A program made the translations under genes and the position numbers. Below are positions 1 to 8,624 of a stretch of 15,938 nt of DNA, in pieces. This DNA comes from Thermoflexales bacterium (GTDB lineage: Bacteria; Chloroflexota; Anaerolineae; Fen-1058). The notes under the pieces are model-generated. The model saw only the letters and a program-made list of their open reading frames with translations, had not been told where the DNA came from and searched no databases. The stretch lies in assembly GCA_016931085.1 (NCBI GenBank), contig JAFGFO010000289.1:1-15938 (forward strand), given 5' to 3'. Position 1 is the first letter of the stretch. The number at the start of each line of letters is the position of its first letter.

Positions 1-1
1 C

Positions 2-2203
2 GTCATCGGGCGGGTGTTCTTTTACCGCGTGCTGGCCGCCATCGCGGGCGCCATCGCGGCCGCCGAGCGCGAGCTGGACGATCACCTACTGACACTGCAA
101 CAGCAAGAGATGATCCGCGAACGGGCACGCGAGCCAGAGCTGGAGTACATCTTCAAGCACCACCTGACCCAGGAAGCGGCTTACAACGGCCTGCTCAAGC
201 AAGAGCGGCGCGTCTTTCATCGCCAGGTAGCCGAGGCGTTGGAACGATTGTTTGCCGAGCGCCTCGACGAGCAAATGGGCTTGCTGGCTTTCCATTGGGA
301 GCGAGCGGAAGAGGCCGGCAAGGCGACTCCCTGCCTGCTGCGCGCAGGCACACTAGCCGCCGCCGTCTACGCCAACGAGGAAGCTATAGCGTACTTCCGG
401 CGCGCCCTCAAGTTGATCGAGTCGCCATTAAGAAATGGCGCGCTACCCCAAAAAGGCGCAGCCACCGAGCAGCAGCTCAGTTGGCGGATAGAGGCCTTGA
501 GCAAGTTGGGACAGGTCTTGTTGGGGATAAGCGAGTTGGACCAGGCCAGCGATTGCCTGCAAGAAGCCATCGCACTTGGCCAGGGCAAGCTGCCGCCGTG
601 TGAGTTAGTGCGCCTGTATTATTGGCTATGCGAAGTGCTGTGGTGGCAAAACCGCCGCGCGGAGGCAGCCCGCCTGGCCCACGATGGATTGGCCCTGCTG
701 GGAACAGAGGATGAATCCGTCGAGGCCGCCCTGATGAACAAGCACGTCGCCAGCAACCACTGGGTCATGGGTGACACGCTCACGATGCAAGAGTTCACCC
801 GGCGCAACGAGCGATTCATCCAGCGCCTGCCCTACACGGAAGAGCTCAGGCCAGTTTACACCGACATCGCCACAGAATATGCCTTCATTGATAACGATCC
901 CGGCGAGGCGCTCAGGTGGCTCGGCATCCTCGAACGGCATGCCGCCCAACACCACGACCTGCGCGCGTTGGGCGAGGTCCAGCGCTTCACGGCGTATGCA
1001 ATCCTTAGCCGAACCGGCGACCTGCACGGGGCCATCTCGCACTACCGGCAAGCCCTGGAGTCGTTCAGGCGCACCGGAGACACCAAGCACGTGTGCGAGT
1101 GCCTGGCCTGGATGGCCGAGACCTACCTGGCCCTGGGCGAGCTGGAGCAGGCCAAAGCTTGCACAGACGAAGCGGCACTGCTGGCTCAAACGCCGGGCAG
1201 CCGCCTCAACGTGGTGGACCTCAATCTAACCGCCGGCCTGATCCTGGCCTGTCAAAACGCCCCCGATCAAGCTCTGAAGGCCTTTCGAAGCACTCTCGAA
1301 ACCGAGGCCGGCCCGGTCGATCTACGCTACGAATGGCGGATAGTCTTTTACGCCGCCCAAGTGCACCTGGCGCAAGGCAAGCCGGCCGAGGCGCTGCGCG
1401 AGCTCGAGCGCGGTTACCAGCAGACCACTTTGTTCGACGATGCCAAAAACTTTCCCTACATGCTGGCCAGGCTGCTGAACAGTCTCGAAGAGGCCCACGC
1501 CGACCCGGCTGCCTTCCGAGCCTTGTGCCAGCGCGTCCGGCTCGACTGGGGCGAGCCAGCCTTGCCCTTGGTTCAATGGTACCTGGAGCCGGCGGCCGTC
1601 GCGGAGCCAGGTGAGCCGGCCTTTGAGGTCAATTTTAGCTTCCCCCTGGATCCGGCCTGGAGTTGGCGCGATCCGATGGGCGACTGTTCCTACCGCGTGC
1701 AAGACGGCCTGGAAATTCACGTGCCCAACGGGCGGGGTTTGTGGGGGATCAACCTGAGCGCACCGCGCTTGCTGCGGAGCGTCACTGGCGATTGGTCGGT
1801 GCAAGTCGCAAGCAGCTCCGTTTCGCCTGAGCAACCCGCCACCGGCGGACTGCTCGTGTGGAAGGACGACAAAAACTTTATGCGCCTGGATCGGGGCAAA
1901 ATCGGTCGGCGGGAGATCGCCTTCTTGGGCTGCCAGGGAGGGCAAGATATCCTGGTCGGGCGCGGCTGCCTGTCCTTTCAGGAGCGCGTCTGGCTGCGCC
2001 TGGAGCGGCGTGGGGAAGAACTGCGCGCTTTTTGCAGCGCCGACGGCCGGCAGTGGTTCACCGCCGGGCACGTCAACTTTCCGGCCGAGGACCCGCTCCA
2101 GGTGGGGATGTACGTCATTGGCGACATTGACTTTACGGTCTACCAGGGGGCGTATCGCCAAGGCGCCTCGCTGCGCTTCACGTCATTCGGCTTGTTCGCT
2201 TGA
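2..2203 (+). CDS. Cyclase/AAA-type signalling protein, C-terminal part (TPR repeats plus beta-sandwich); 5' end outside window
   Basis: The frame is open to the left edge, and the first residues read VIGRVFFYRVL, the segment that closes the NACHT/AAA-like ATPase module of class III adenylate cyclase/AAA_16 regulators. The gene is therefore 5'-truncated by the window; the GTG at 14 is not a likely start. Next comes the family's 'FKHHLTQEAAYNGLLKQERR' helix (about residues 48-67 from base 14), then TPR-like helical repeats to about residue 520. These include ANEEAIAYFRRAL and GELEQAKACTDEAALL. The last ~190 residues (from base ~1620) form a beta-rich domain with GGLLVWKDDKNFMRLDRG and a FCSADGRQWFTAG segment, resembling the DUF1349/concanavalin-like fold. 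The role is inferred as a cytoplasmic sensor/regulator; the catalytic domain, if present, is off the left edge. A palindromic insertion at 423-440 encodes PLRNG between helical units. The 3' end overlaps the convergent DUF3109 gene by 26 bp. Confidence 0.8.
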   Translation, partial: VIGRVFFYRVLAAIAGAIAAAERELDDHLLTLQQQEMIRERAREPELEYIFKHHLTQEAAYNGLLKQERRVFHRQVAEALERLFAERLDEQMGLLAFHWERAEEAGKATPCLLRAGTLAAAVYANEEAIAYFRRALKLIESPLRNGALPQKGAATEQQLSWRIEALSKLGQVLLGISELDQASDCLQEAIALGQGKLPPCELVRLYYWLCEVLWWQNRRAEAARLAHDGLALLGTEDESVEAALMNKHVASNHWVMGDTLTMQEFTRRNERFIQRLPYTEELRPVYTDIATEYAFIDNDPGEALRWLGILERHAAQHHDLRALGEVQRFTAYAILSRTGDLHGAISHYRQALESFRRTGDTKHVCECLAWMAETYLALGELEQAKACTDEAALLAQTPGSRLNVVDLNLTAGLILACQNAPDQALKAFRSTLETEAGPVDLRYEWRIVFYAAQVHLAQGKPAEALRELERGYQQTTLFDDAKNFPYMLARLLNSLEEAHADPAAFRALCQRVRLDWGEPALPLVQWYLEPAAVAEPGEPAFEVNFSFPLDPAWSWRDPMGDCSYRVQDGLEIHVPNGRGLWGINLSAPRLLRSVTGDWSVQVASSSVSPEQPATGGLLVWKDDKNFMRLDRGKIGRREIAFLGCQGGQDILVGRGCLSFQERVWLRLERRGEELRAFCSADGRQWFTAGHVNFPAEDPLQVGMYVIGDIDFTVYQGAYRQGASLRFTSFGLFA
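423..440 (+). repeat. Palindromic element inside coding sequence (PLRNG type), copy 1
   Basis: CGCCATT, a 4-nt loop AAGA, then AATGGCG form a 7-bp hairpin. In frame it reads S-P-L-R-N-G. The copy at 14071-14088 (read on the minus strand) is identical over 18 nt except for one base (A/G in the loop) and is read in the same codon phase in an unrelated protein. Similarity continues more weakly downstream (G-x-x-P-x-K-G in both proteins). Confidence 0.75.
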
Positions 2204-2825
2204 GTGGCCCCGGCTTCTTGACCTTGGCGCAAGCGCCGACCAGGCGCGCATAACCTTCTTCGCCGAGCGCGTGCACGAACTCGTCCTTGAGCAGCACATA
2301 GACTGGTTGGTGGGCCGGGATGGTTTGGCCGTGGCAAGCGGCGTGTTGGTAAAGTGGGTTTTCGCTGTCCAGCATCAGGCACCACTCGTCAATGACCAAC
2401 GGGAAAAGCACGCAGAAAAAAGGCTTGAGTGCCCAGCGGTCCAGGCCATTGGCCACGGAGGCTACCTGCACGGCGCACGTGGCGTCTGGGCGCAAAAAGA
2501 TGCACGTCCCCCCGTCCGGGTAATCTGGATTGGGGATGGTGTTGGTAAAATCGAAGCGTTTGCTGGGGAAGGAAGCGTCGGCAACGCTTTCGTCGCAAAA
2601 CCACTCGCTCTCATCGCGCCGATCTGGAGGCAGGTAAGGCTTGATCATCTCGGCGTGAAGCAGGATGGCGGCCTTTTGCTCCATGGCCACGTACACGCCG
2701 TACGAACAGCACACGCCGCGGCACACCGCGATATCACAGCGGTGCACCGGCTGCACCTCTAGCAATGCCGGTTCTATACGCCACCCATTAATAACAAGTT
2801 CCTCTGTCATTTCGTCTTCACTCAC
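2178..2825 (-). CDS. DUF3109 family cysteine-rich protein
   Basis: A 215-residue protein matching the DUF3109 family, whose biochemical role is not established. It has many cysteines: C30 and C35-x3-CC (39-40) in HRCDIAVCRGVCCSYGVYV, then C77, C108, C117, C138 (PFFCVLFPL), C149, C164 (HAACHG) and C199. The spacing suggests Zn or Fe-S binding, which is inference. No signal peptide or membrane segment is seen. The longest frame starts at GTG 2823-2825; an ATG six codons... exactly five codons further in (2808-2810) starts MTEELVINGW and is equally plausible, since neither has a clear Shine-Dalgarno. It is the last gene of the minus-strand block, 137 bp after the MgtC-like gene, and that gap holds an inverted-repeat element. 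Its 3' end overlaps the convergent TPR gene. Confidence 0.85.
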   Translation of the reverse strand: MSEDEMTEELVINGWRIEPALLEVQPVHRCDIAVCRGVCCSYGVYVAMEQKAAILLHAEMIKPYLPPDRRDESEWFCDESVADASFPSKRFDFTNTIPNPDYPDGGTCIFLRPDATCAVQVASVANGLDRWALKPFFCVLFPLVIDEWCLMLDSENPLYQHAACHGQTIPAHQPVYVLLKDEFVHALGEEGYARLVGACAKVKKPGPLKRTSRMT

Positions 2826-2836
2826 GCCTAGGAGCT

Positions 2837-2926
2837 TGTCGGAGAGACACCCGTAGGGCAGGTTTCCATACCTGCCACAGGCACGGCGGCTATGGAAAGC
2901 CGCCCTACAAAACGCTCTCTCCGACA
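2837..2926. repeat. MITE-like composite inverted repeat with two internal hairpins
   Basis: Outer arms TGTCGGAGAGA (2837-2847) and TCTCTCCGACA (2916-2926) match perfectly over 11 bp. A second pair, GTAGGGC (2853-2859) and GCCCTAC (2902-2908), lies inside. Each half also folds on itself: GGCAGGT/ACCTGCC (2857-2863, 2870-2876) and GGCGGCT/AGCCGCC (2885-2891, 2898-2904), both with 6-nt loops that are near reverse complements of each other. No ORF fits. It fills the gap between the MgtC-like and DUF3109 genes and could also act as a transcription attenuator. Confidence 0.7.
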
Positions 2927-2962
2927 GCCTGCTAGCAACCCACGTTTAGCCGGCGGCGCTCG

Positions 2963-4222
2963 TCAGGCGAAGAATGCCACGCTGATGCCCACGACCAGTA
3001 TCAGGACCACGCTCGGCAGCAGAGCCTTGCGCAAGGCGGGCGCCCCACTCGCCAGCACGATGCCGCCCTTGACAATGGTGTTAGACATGGCGGCCAACAC
3101 CACCGCCCGCGCCGCAGTGCCTACATCCAGGCTGCCGCCGGCGCGACTCAGCTCAGCCATCGACAGCGTGATGGCGTCGACGTCGGCCAGGCCGGCCACG
3201 ATGCTGGACAGGTACAAGCCAGTGCTGCCCAGGTAGGTTTGAGCCGCCTTGGAAACCAAGAGAATGACGGCGTAAAGCAAGCCGAACTTGACCGCCGGCC
3301 CCAGCTCGAAGGGGTTAGAAAACGCCATCACCTCTTGCCTGTCCGTGCGCTGAGAAAAGTAAAGATAGCCACAATAAGCCAAGCCGGCAGCGGCGGCGGC
3401 GGCCATTGGCGGCCACAAAACCCGCAGCAGCGCCGGGTTGAGAGCAGCTACCGCCACCATCACCCGGGTGAACATCACGGTCCAGGCCACAGTAATGGCC
3501 AGTGCAAACGGACGGGCCAACTCGGCCTCGCGTTGGCTGCGCTGGGCAAAGCTGAGCGTGACGGCCGTGCTAGACACCAGCCCGCCCAGCAAGCCGGTCA
3601 GCCCGATGCCTTGCCGCGCCCCCACCACCTTGATCAACACATAGCCCAAAAAGCTGATGCCAGAGATGAAAATGACCATCAACCATATTTTATACGGGTT
3701 GAGGACATCCAGCGGTGGCGGGCCAAAGACCTGGTTGGGCAGCACCGGCAAGACGATGGCCGTGATGACGGCAAACTTGAGCGTGGCGTACACGTCTTCC
3801 TGGGTGATACGCTGGGCGAGCGTGTGCATCTCTAGCTTGAGCGAGAGCAAGACCGTCGTCGCCACGGCCAGCGCGACCGCCAGGTCCACGTGCTCCCAAT
3901 AGCACAACGCCCCGGTCAGGAAAGTCAACACGGCTGCCATCTCGGTCGTCAGCCCCACCTCGCCGCGCCAGGCTGCGATGAAATAGGCCACGGCGATCAG
4001 CCCACCCACCACCAACACCAGGCCGACGAACACCCAAGCCGAGGACAACTGCTCGGCCCCCAGGGCCGCCAGGCAGCCGGTAAGGCCCATCAATGCGAAG
4101 GTGCGCGCCCCGGCAAACATTTCCCGGCCATGGTCGCTTTTAGAATATTCTCGCTGAAGGCCCACCAGGAAACCAATGAACAAGGCCACGCCAAAACGGT
4201 AAAAAAGGGTTGTCTGCGCCAT
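2963..4222 (-). CDS. MgtC/SapB family membrane protein with DUF4010 C-terminal half
   Basis: A 419-residue, strongly hydrophobic protein with about ten or more predicted membrane helices. The N-terminal half has the MgtC/SapB signature: FGVALFIGFLVGLQRE near residues 10-25, followed by GARTFALMGLTGCLAAL. The C-terminal half from about residue 180 matches DUF4010 (GLLGGLVSSTAVTLSFAQRS, then GLADVDAITLSMAEL). It acts in the inner membrane. MgtC homologues are linked to Mg2+ homeostasis and ATP-synthase modulation, but the substrate of DUF4010 fusions is unknown. ATG at 4222 lies 3 bp after the pyruvate kinase stop, without a clear Shine-Dalgarno, so translational coupling to pyk is likely. Confidence 0.88.
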   Translation of the reverse strand: MAQTTLFYRFGVALFIGFLVGLQREYSKSDHGREMFAGARTFALMGLTGCLAALGAEQLSSAWVFVGLVLVVGGLIAVAYFIAAWRGEVGLTTEMAAVLTFLTGALCYWEHVDLAVALAVATTVLLSLKLEMHTLAQRITQEDVYATLKFAVITAIVLPVLPNQVFGPPPLDVLNPYKIWLMVIFISGISFLGYVLIKVVGARQGIGLTGLLGGLVSSTAVTLSFAQRSQREAELARPFALAITVAWTVMFTRVMVAVAALNPALLRVLWPPMAAAAAAGLAYCGYLYFSQRTDRQEVMAFSNPFELGPAVKFGLLYAVILLVSKAAQTYLGSTGLYLSSIVAGLADVDAITLSMAELSRAGGSLDVGTAARAVVLAAMSNTIVKGGIVLASGAPALRKALLPSVVLILVVGISVAFFA

Positions 4223-4225
4223 AGT

Positions 4226-5647
4226 TCAATCCACGATGTGGATCTTGAGGAAATTGGTCAGGCCAGAGCCACCCACCGGGATGCCAGCGGTCAACACAAT
4301 CACGTCACCCTCCGCAGCCAGGCCAGCTTGCTTGACAGCCCGGACGGCCTTTTCGATCATCTCGTCGGTGGTGCCATATTCGCTCACCAGCCAGGGGCGC
4401 ACACCCCAGACCAAAGCCATGCGGCGCTGCACGGCCGGGTCGGGCGTGGTAGCCAGCACCGGCGGGCCAGGCCGGTAACGCGCCACCATGCGCGCCGAAT
4501 AGCCCGACATGGTGGACGTGACGATAACCTTGGCGCCCAATTCGACGGCGATCTCGACCGTCGCCTGGGCGATAGCCTCGGTGGGATCGGTTGCCTTTTC
4601 CAAGCGGGCCGAGTGCACCCGGCAAGCCAGGTGCGCTTCAGTATTGGCCGCGATGCGCGCCATCATGCGCACCGCTTCCAGGGGGTACTTGCCCACCGCC
4701 GTCTCGCCTGAGAGCATCACCGCGTCGGTGCCGTCGAGGATCGCATTGGCCACATCCGAAGCCTCCGCGCGGGTGGGGCGAGGATAGTCGATCATGGACT
4801 GCAACATCTGCGTGGCGGTGATGACCGGCTTGCCGGCGTCGTTGCATGCCTTGATAATCCGCTTCTGGTGGATCGGCAACTCTTCGGGCGGGGTTTCGAC
4901 GCCCAGGTCGCCGCGAGCCACCATGATGGCGTCACTGGCGGCGAGAATGTCGTCAAAGTCCTCCAGCGCCTGTCTTTTTTCGATCTTGGCCACGACAGGG
5001 ATATCCGCCTGCAGCTCATCCAGCAGCGGGCGTAGTAACGCGCGCAGCTCGAGCACGTCCTGGGCGCTGCGCACGAATGACAAGGCCAGGTAATCGACAG
5101 CCTGCTCGACCGCAAAACGCACATCAACGCGGTCTTTTTCGGTCAAGGACGATAAGGAAAGGGCGGTGTCTGGCACACTGATGCCCTTGTGCGAACCCAG
5201 GCGGCCGCCAATCAGCACGCGGCAGTTAAGATCAGCGCCATCCTTGGATTCCACGCGCAGCTCGAGCTGGCCATCGTCCAACAGCAAGCGTTGGCCAACT
5301 TCCAGATCGTACGCCAACTCGGGATGAGGTAGATGCACGGCCTGAGAGTCGCCGGGGACCTGGCGCGTGGTCAGGATCAAATGGCTGCCTGGCTCGAGAT
5401 CGACACCGCCGCCGGCGATGTCTCCCACGCGCAGCTTGGGTCCCTGCAAGTCTCCCATGATAGCCAGGATGATCCCCTCTTGGTCGGCCACTTGGCGAAC
5501 CAAGGCTATGCGCCTGGCGTGCTCGGCGTGAGTGCCGTGCGAAAAGTTGATGCGTGCCACGTTCATCCCGGCCCGCATCATGGCCGCCAACACCTCCGGC
5601 GCGTCGGTCGCCGGGCCTAATGTGCAAACGATTTTTGTCAGTGACAC
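4226..5647 (-). CDS. pyk: Pyruvate kinase
   Basis: Catalyses phosphoenolpyruvate + ADP to pyruvate + ATP, the last step of glycolysis, in the cytosol. At 473 residues it is the normal bacterial length. Visible motifs are TKIVCTLGPAT (4-14), the RINFSHG loop (32-38), KIEK (221-224) with the catalytic lysine K221 and metal ligand E223, ARGDLGVE (244-251) with metal ligand D247, TATQMLQSM (277-285), and MLSGETAVGKYP. The C-terminal allosteric-type domain is complete and ends KIHIVD. The GTG start at 5645-5647 is chosen because it gives the family N-terminus and has AAAAGG five bases upstream (5653-5658). A strong stem-loop (5661-5698) ends just two bases upstream of that ribosome binding site. 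The MgtC-like gene follows after 3 bp. Confidence 0.97.
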   Translation of the reverse strand: MSLTKIVCTLGPATDAPEVLAAMMRAGMNVARINFSHGTHAEHARRIALVRQVADQEGIILAIMGDLQGPKLRVGDIAGGGVDLEPGSHLILTTRQVPGDSQAVHLPHPELAYDLEVGQRLLLDDGQLELRVESKDGADLNCRVLIGGRLGSHKGISVPDTALSLSSLTEKDRVDVRFAVEQAVDYLALSFVRSAQDVLELRALLRPLLDELQADIPVVAKIEKRQALEDFDDILAASDAIMVARGDLGVETPPEELPIHQKRIIKACNDAGKPVITATQMLQSMIDYPRPTRAEASDVANAILDGTDAVMLSGETAVGKYPLEAVRMMARIAANTEAHLACRVHSARLEKATDPTEAIAQATVEIAVELGAKVIVTSTMSGYSARMVARYRPGPPVLATTPDPAVQRRMALVWGVRPWLVSEYGTTDEMIEKAVRAVKQAGLAAEGDVIVLTAGIPVGGSGLTNFLKIHIVD

Positions 5648-5660
5648 GGTAACCTTTTAG

Positions 5661-5698
5661 AGGTGACCGGCGCCCGCTTCGCGAGGTGCCGGTCACCT
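5661..5698. repeat. Stem-loop upstream of pyk (CGCTTCGCGAG-loop palindrome, copy 1)
   Basis: AGGTGACCGGC (5661-5671) pairs perfectly with GCCGGTCACCT (5688-5698) around a 16-nt loop. The loop segment CGCTTCGCGAG (5675-5685) recurs exactly in the palindrome at 15336-15375. In the pyk transcript this 11-bp stem would lie immediately 5' of the Shine-Dalgarno. It could be a dispersed repeat, a processing site or a translational control hairpin. Confidence 0.7.
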
Positions 5699-5714
5699 GA
5701 CAGGGCAAACATGG

Positions 5715-5747
5715 CCTGTGCGGACACAGGAGGAGGGGTCTGCCCCT
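5715..5747 (-). terminator. Possible weak terminator/attenuator hairpins at the end of degV
   Basis: Two small stems lie at or just past the degV stop: CCTGTG/CACAGG (5715-5720, 5725-5730; loop CGGA) and AGGGG/CCCCT (5734-5738, 5743-5747; loop TCTG). No U-tract follows on the minus strand, so they are at most attenuators between degV and pyk. Confidence 0.3.
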
Positions 5748-6588
5748 ACTCTACAAAGAACGACACACCCAACCCCCCCGGACCGGTGTGGGTGGAGATC
5801 GTCGGTCCAACCTCGACAACTGCCGATTCAACCAGGTTGTCAAGTTGAGGCGCCAGCTCGTCGTGCAACTGTTGAGCGAGTTCCGCATCAGCCGCGTGCA
5901 AGATGGCCAGGTAAAGGCGCTTGTGGCCGGCGGCGTGCTGGAACACGATTTCCTTCGCGCGCGCCACCGCCTTGGAGCGCGTGCGGATGCGCTCGAACAC
6001 CTCCACGCGGCCATCAAACACCATCAGGATAGGCTTCATCTGCAGCACTGTGCCCAGCAAGGCCTGCGCCCCACCAATCCGTCCGCCCCTACGCATGTAT
6101 TCCAGCGTATCCAGGGTAAGGTACAGATGGCTGTTCTTTTTCATAAACTCGAGGCGATCCAAGATCGCCTCGACGGACTGGTCGGCGGCGGCCATGCGGG
6201 CAGCTTCCATGGCCATCCAGCCTTGGCAGGCCGAGATGATCAGCGTGTCGACCACGTGGACGTTGGCGTCTTCCAGCATATCGCGCCCCGCGCAGGCCGA
6301 GGCATACGTCCCGCTGAGCCGGGAAGACAGGTGAATGGAAATGATCGAACTGCCATCGGCCGCCAGTCGCCGGTAAAGCTCCAGGAATTCACCGGCTGGA
6401 GGCTGCGAGCTGGTGGGCGGGCGAGGCGAGGACTTGAGCAAGCGGAAAAACTGCTTGCTGGACAGGTCTACTCGATCCCGGAACGTCTGCTCGCCAAAAT
6501 GAACGCGCAGCGGGACGATCTCGATCCCGTGCTGCCGGGCGACATCTGGCGACAGGTCACTGGTGCTGTCGGTGACGATCTTGATCAT
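5746..6588 (-). CDS. DegV family fatty-acid-binding protein
   Basis: A 280-residue, full-length DegV/FakB-like protein. FakB proteins bind a fatty acid for phosphorylation by FakA kinase; no fakA is visible here. Seen: N-terminal MIKIVTDSTSDLSPDVA, the TSSQPP segment (59-64) and SSRLSGTYASA (88-98), which carry the conserved Ser/Thr that contact the ligand carboxylate. YMRRGGRIGGAQALLG and LQMKPIL follow, as usual for the second domain. The product is cytosolic and soluble. The ATG at 6586-6588 gives the family N-terminus but has no evident Shine-Dalgarno. It sits between eno (87-bp gap) and pyk (98-bp gap), both gaps holding palindromes. A C7 tract lies near its 3' end (about 5770). Confidence 0.92.
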   Translation of the reverse strand: MIKIVTDSTSDLSPDVARQHGIEIVPLRVHFGEQTFRDRVDLSSKQFFRLLKSSPRPPTSSQPPAGEFLELYRRLAADGSSIISIHLSSRLSGTYASACAGRDMLEDANVHVVDTLIISACQGWMAMEAARMAAADQSVEAILDRLEFMKKNSHLYLTLDTLEYMRRGGRIGGAQALLGTVLQMKPILMVFDGRVEVFERIRTRSKAVARAKEIVFQHAAGHKRLYLAILHAADAELAQQLHDELAPQLDNLVESAVVEVGPTISTHTGPGGLGVSFFVE

Positions 6589-6606
6589 AGCCGGATCCGA
6601 AAATAA

Positions 6607-6666
6607 ACCACCAAGGACACTAAGGACACCAAGGATTCCCTTTGTGATCTTTGTGTCCTTGGTGGT
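6607..6666. repeat. Inverted repeat, ACCACCAAGGACAC family
   Basis: ACCACCAAGGACAC (6607-6620) and its exact reverse complement (6653-6666) are 14-bp arms around a centre of short direct echoes (AAGGACACCAAGG, CTTTGTGATCTTTGTG). It occupies most of the 87-bp eno-degV gap. No coding potential is seen. It may work as a transcript-stabilising or attenuating hairpin between the two genes, which is inference. Confidence 0.75.
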
Positions 6667-6675
6667 AAAAATTTT

Positions 6676-8263
<1,588 letters not shown>

Positions 8264-8309
8264 CCGAAAGCGTTTCGATGAATGTGATTTACAACGCGGT
8301 CACAGCACC

Positions 8310-8338
8310 AGCATAGTGCAAAAGCCGAGATTTGTCAA
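8310..8338 (-). promoter_or_regulatory. Sigma70-type promoter reading toward eno
   Basis: On the minus strand a consensus TTGACA -35 (8333-8338) is followed by a 17-bp spacer and TATGCT as -10 (8310-8315). The predicted start near 8303 would give eno a leader of about 325 nt that spans the DRTGG remnant. No better promoter was seen between the remnant and eno. Confidence 0.6.
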
Positions 8339-8397
8339 GGAAAGGCCAAGATCCGGTCATAATTCTGTGGCCCTATCCGGCGGCGTGGACTCTTTAT

Positions 8398-8493
8398 CAC
8401 GAATGGCACGAATAAACGAATCCTTCAACTTCGCTCAGGACAAGTTTTCACGAATGTTCTCAAGAGTTTCTAGGCCAATTCGTGTGATTCGTC
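8398..8493. repeat. Inverted repeat, CACGAAT family
   Basis: CACGAATGGCACGAAT (8398-8413) pairs with ATTCGTGTGATTCGTC (8478-8493) at 13 of 16 positions. The centre contains a further CACGAAT (about 8449). It lies between the two divergent promoters. It is like the other gap palindromes in form but unrelated in sequence. Confidence 0.65.
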
Positions 8494-8561
8494 GATCCGC
8501 CCCGAAGAGGGTTCGCGATTTATTGATGACCAGATGTCAGAAGGGCGGCCGATTTGCAGAC

Positions 8562-8591
8562 TTGCTCGATTGACTCTATCTATGATACAAT
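8562..8591 (+). promoter_or_regulatory. Candidate promoter of ssnA
   Basis: TTGCTC (8562-8567), an 18-bp spacer, then TACAAT (8586-8591), 33 bases before the proposed ATG. An overlapping TATGAT (8581-8586) has no -35 at proper spacing. Moderate match only. Confidence 0.4.
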
Positions 8592-8624
8592 GGTGGTAGC
8601 GACTGACCAACTCGGAGTATAGTG

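Larger units (their letters stand above)
8264..8621. other. Divergent intergenic region between the eno block and ssnA
   Basis: About 360 bp without a supported gene. It holds the minus-strand promoter (8310-8338), an inverted repeat of the CACGAAT family (8398-8493) and a candidate plus-strand promoter for ssnA (8562-8591). No RNA gene was recognised. Confidence 0.6.

Noticed and set aside
8264..8621. Possible tRNA or small RNA gene in the eno-ssnA gap
   Set aside because: No cloverleaf or tRNA consensus found on reading both strands; the structure present is explained by the CACGAAT inverted repeat and promoters.
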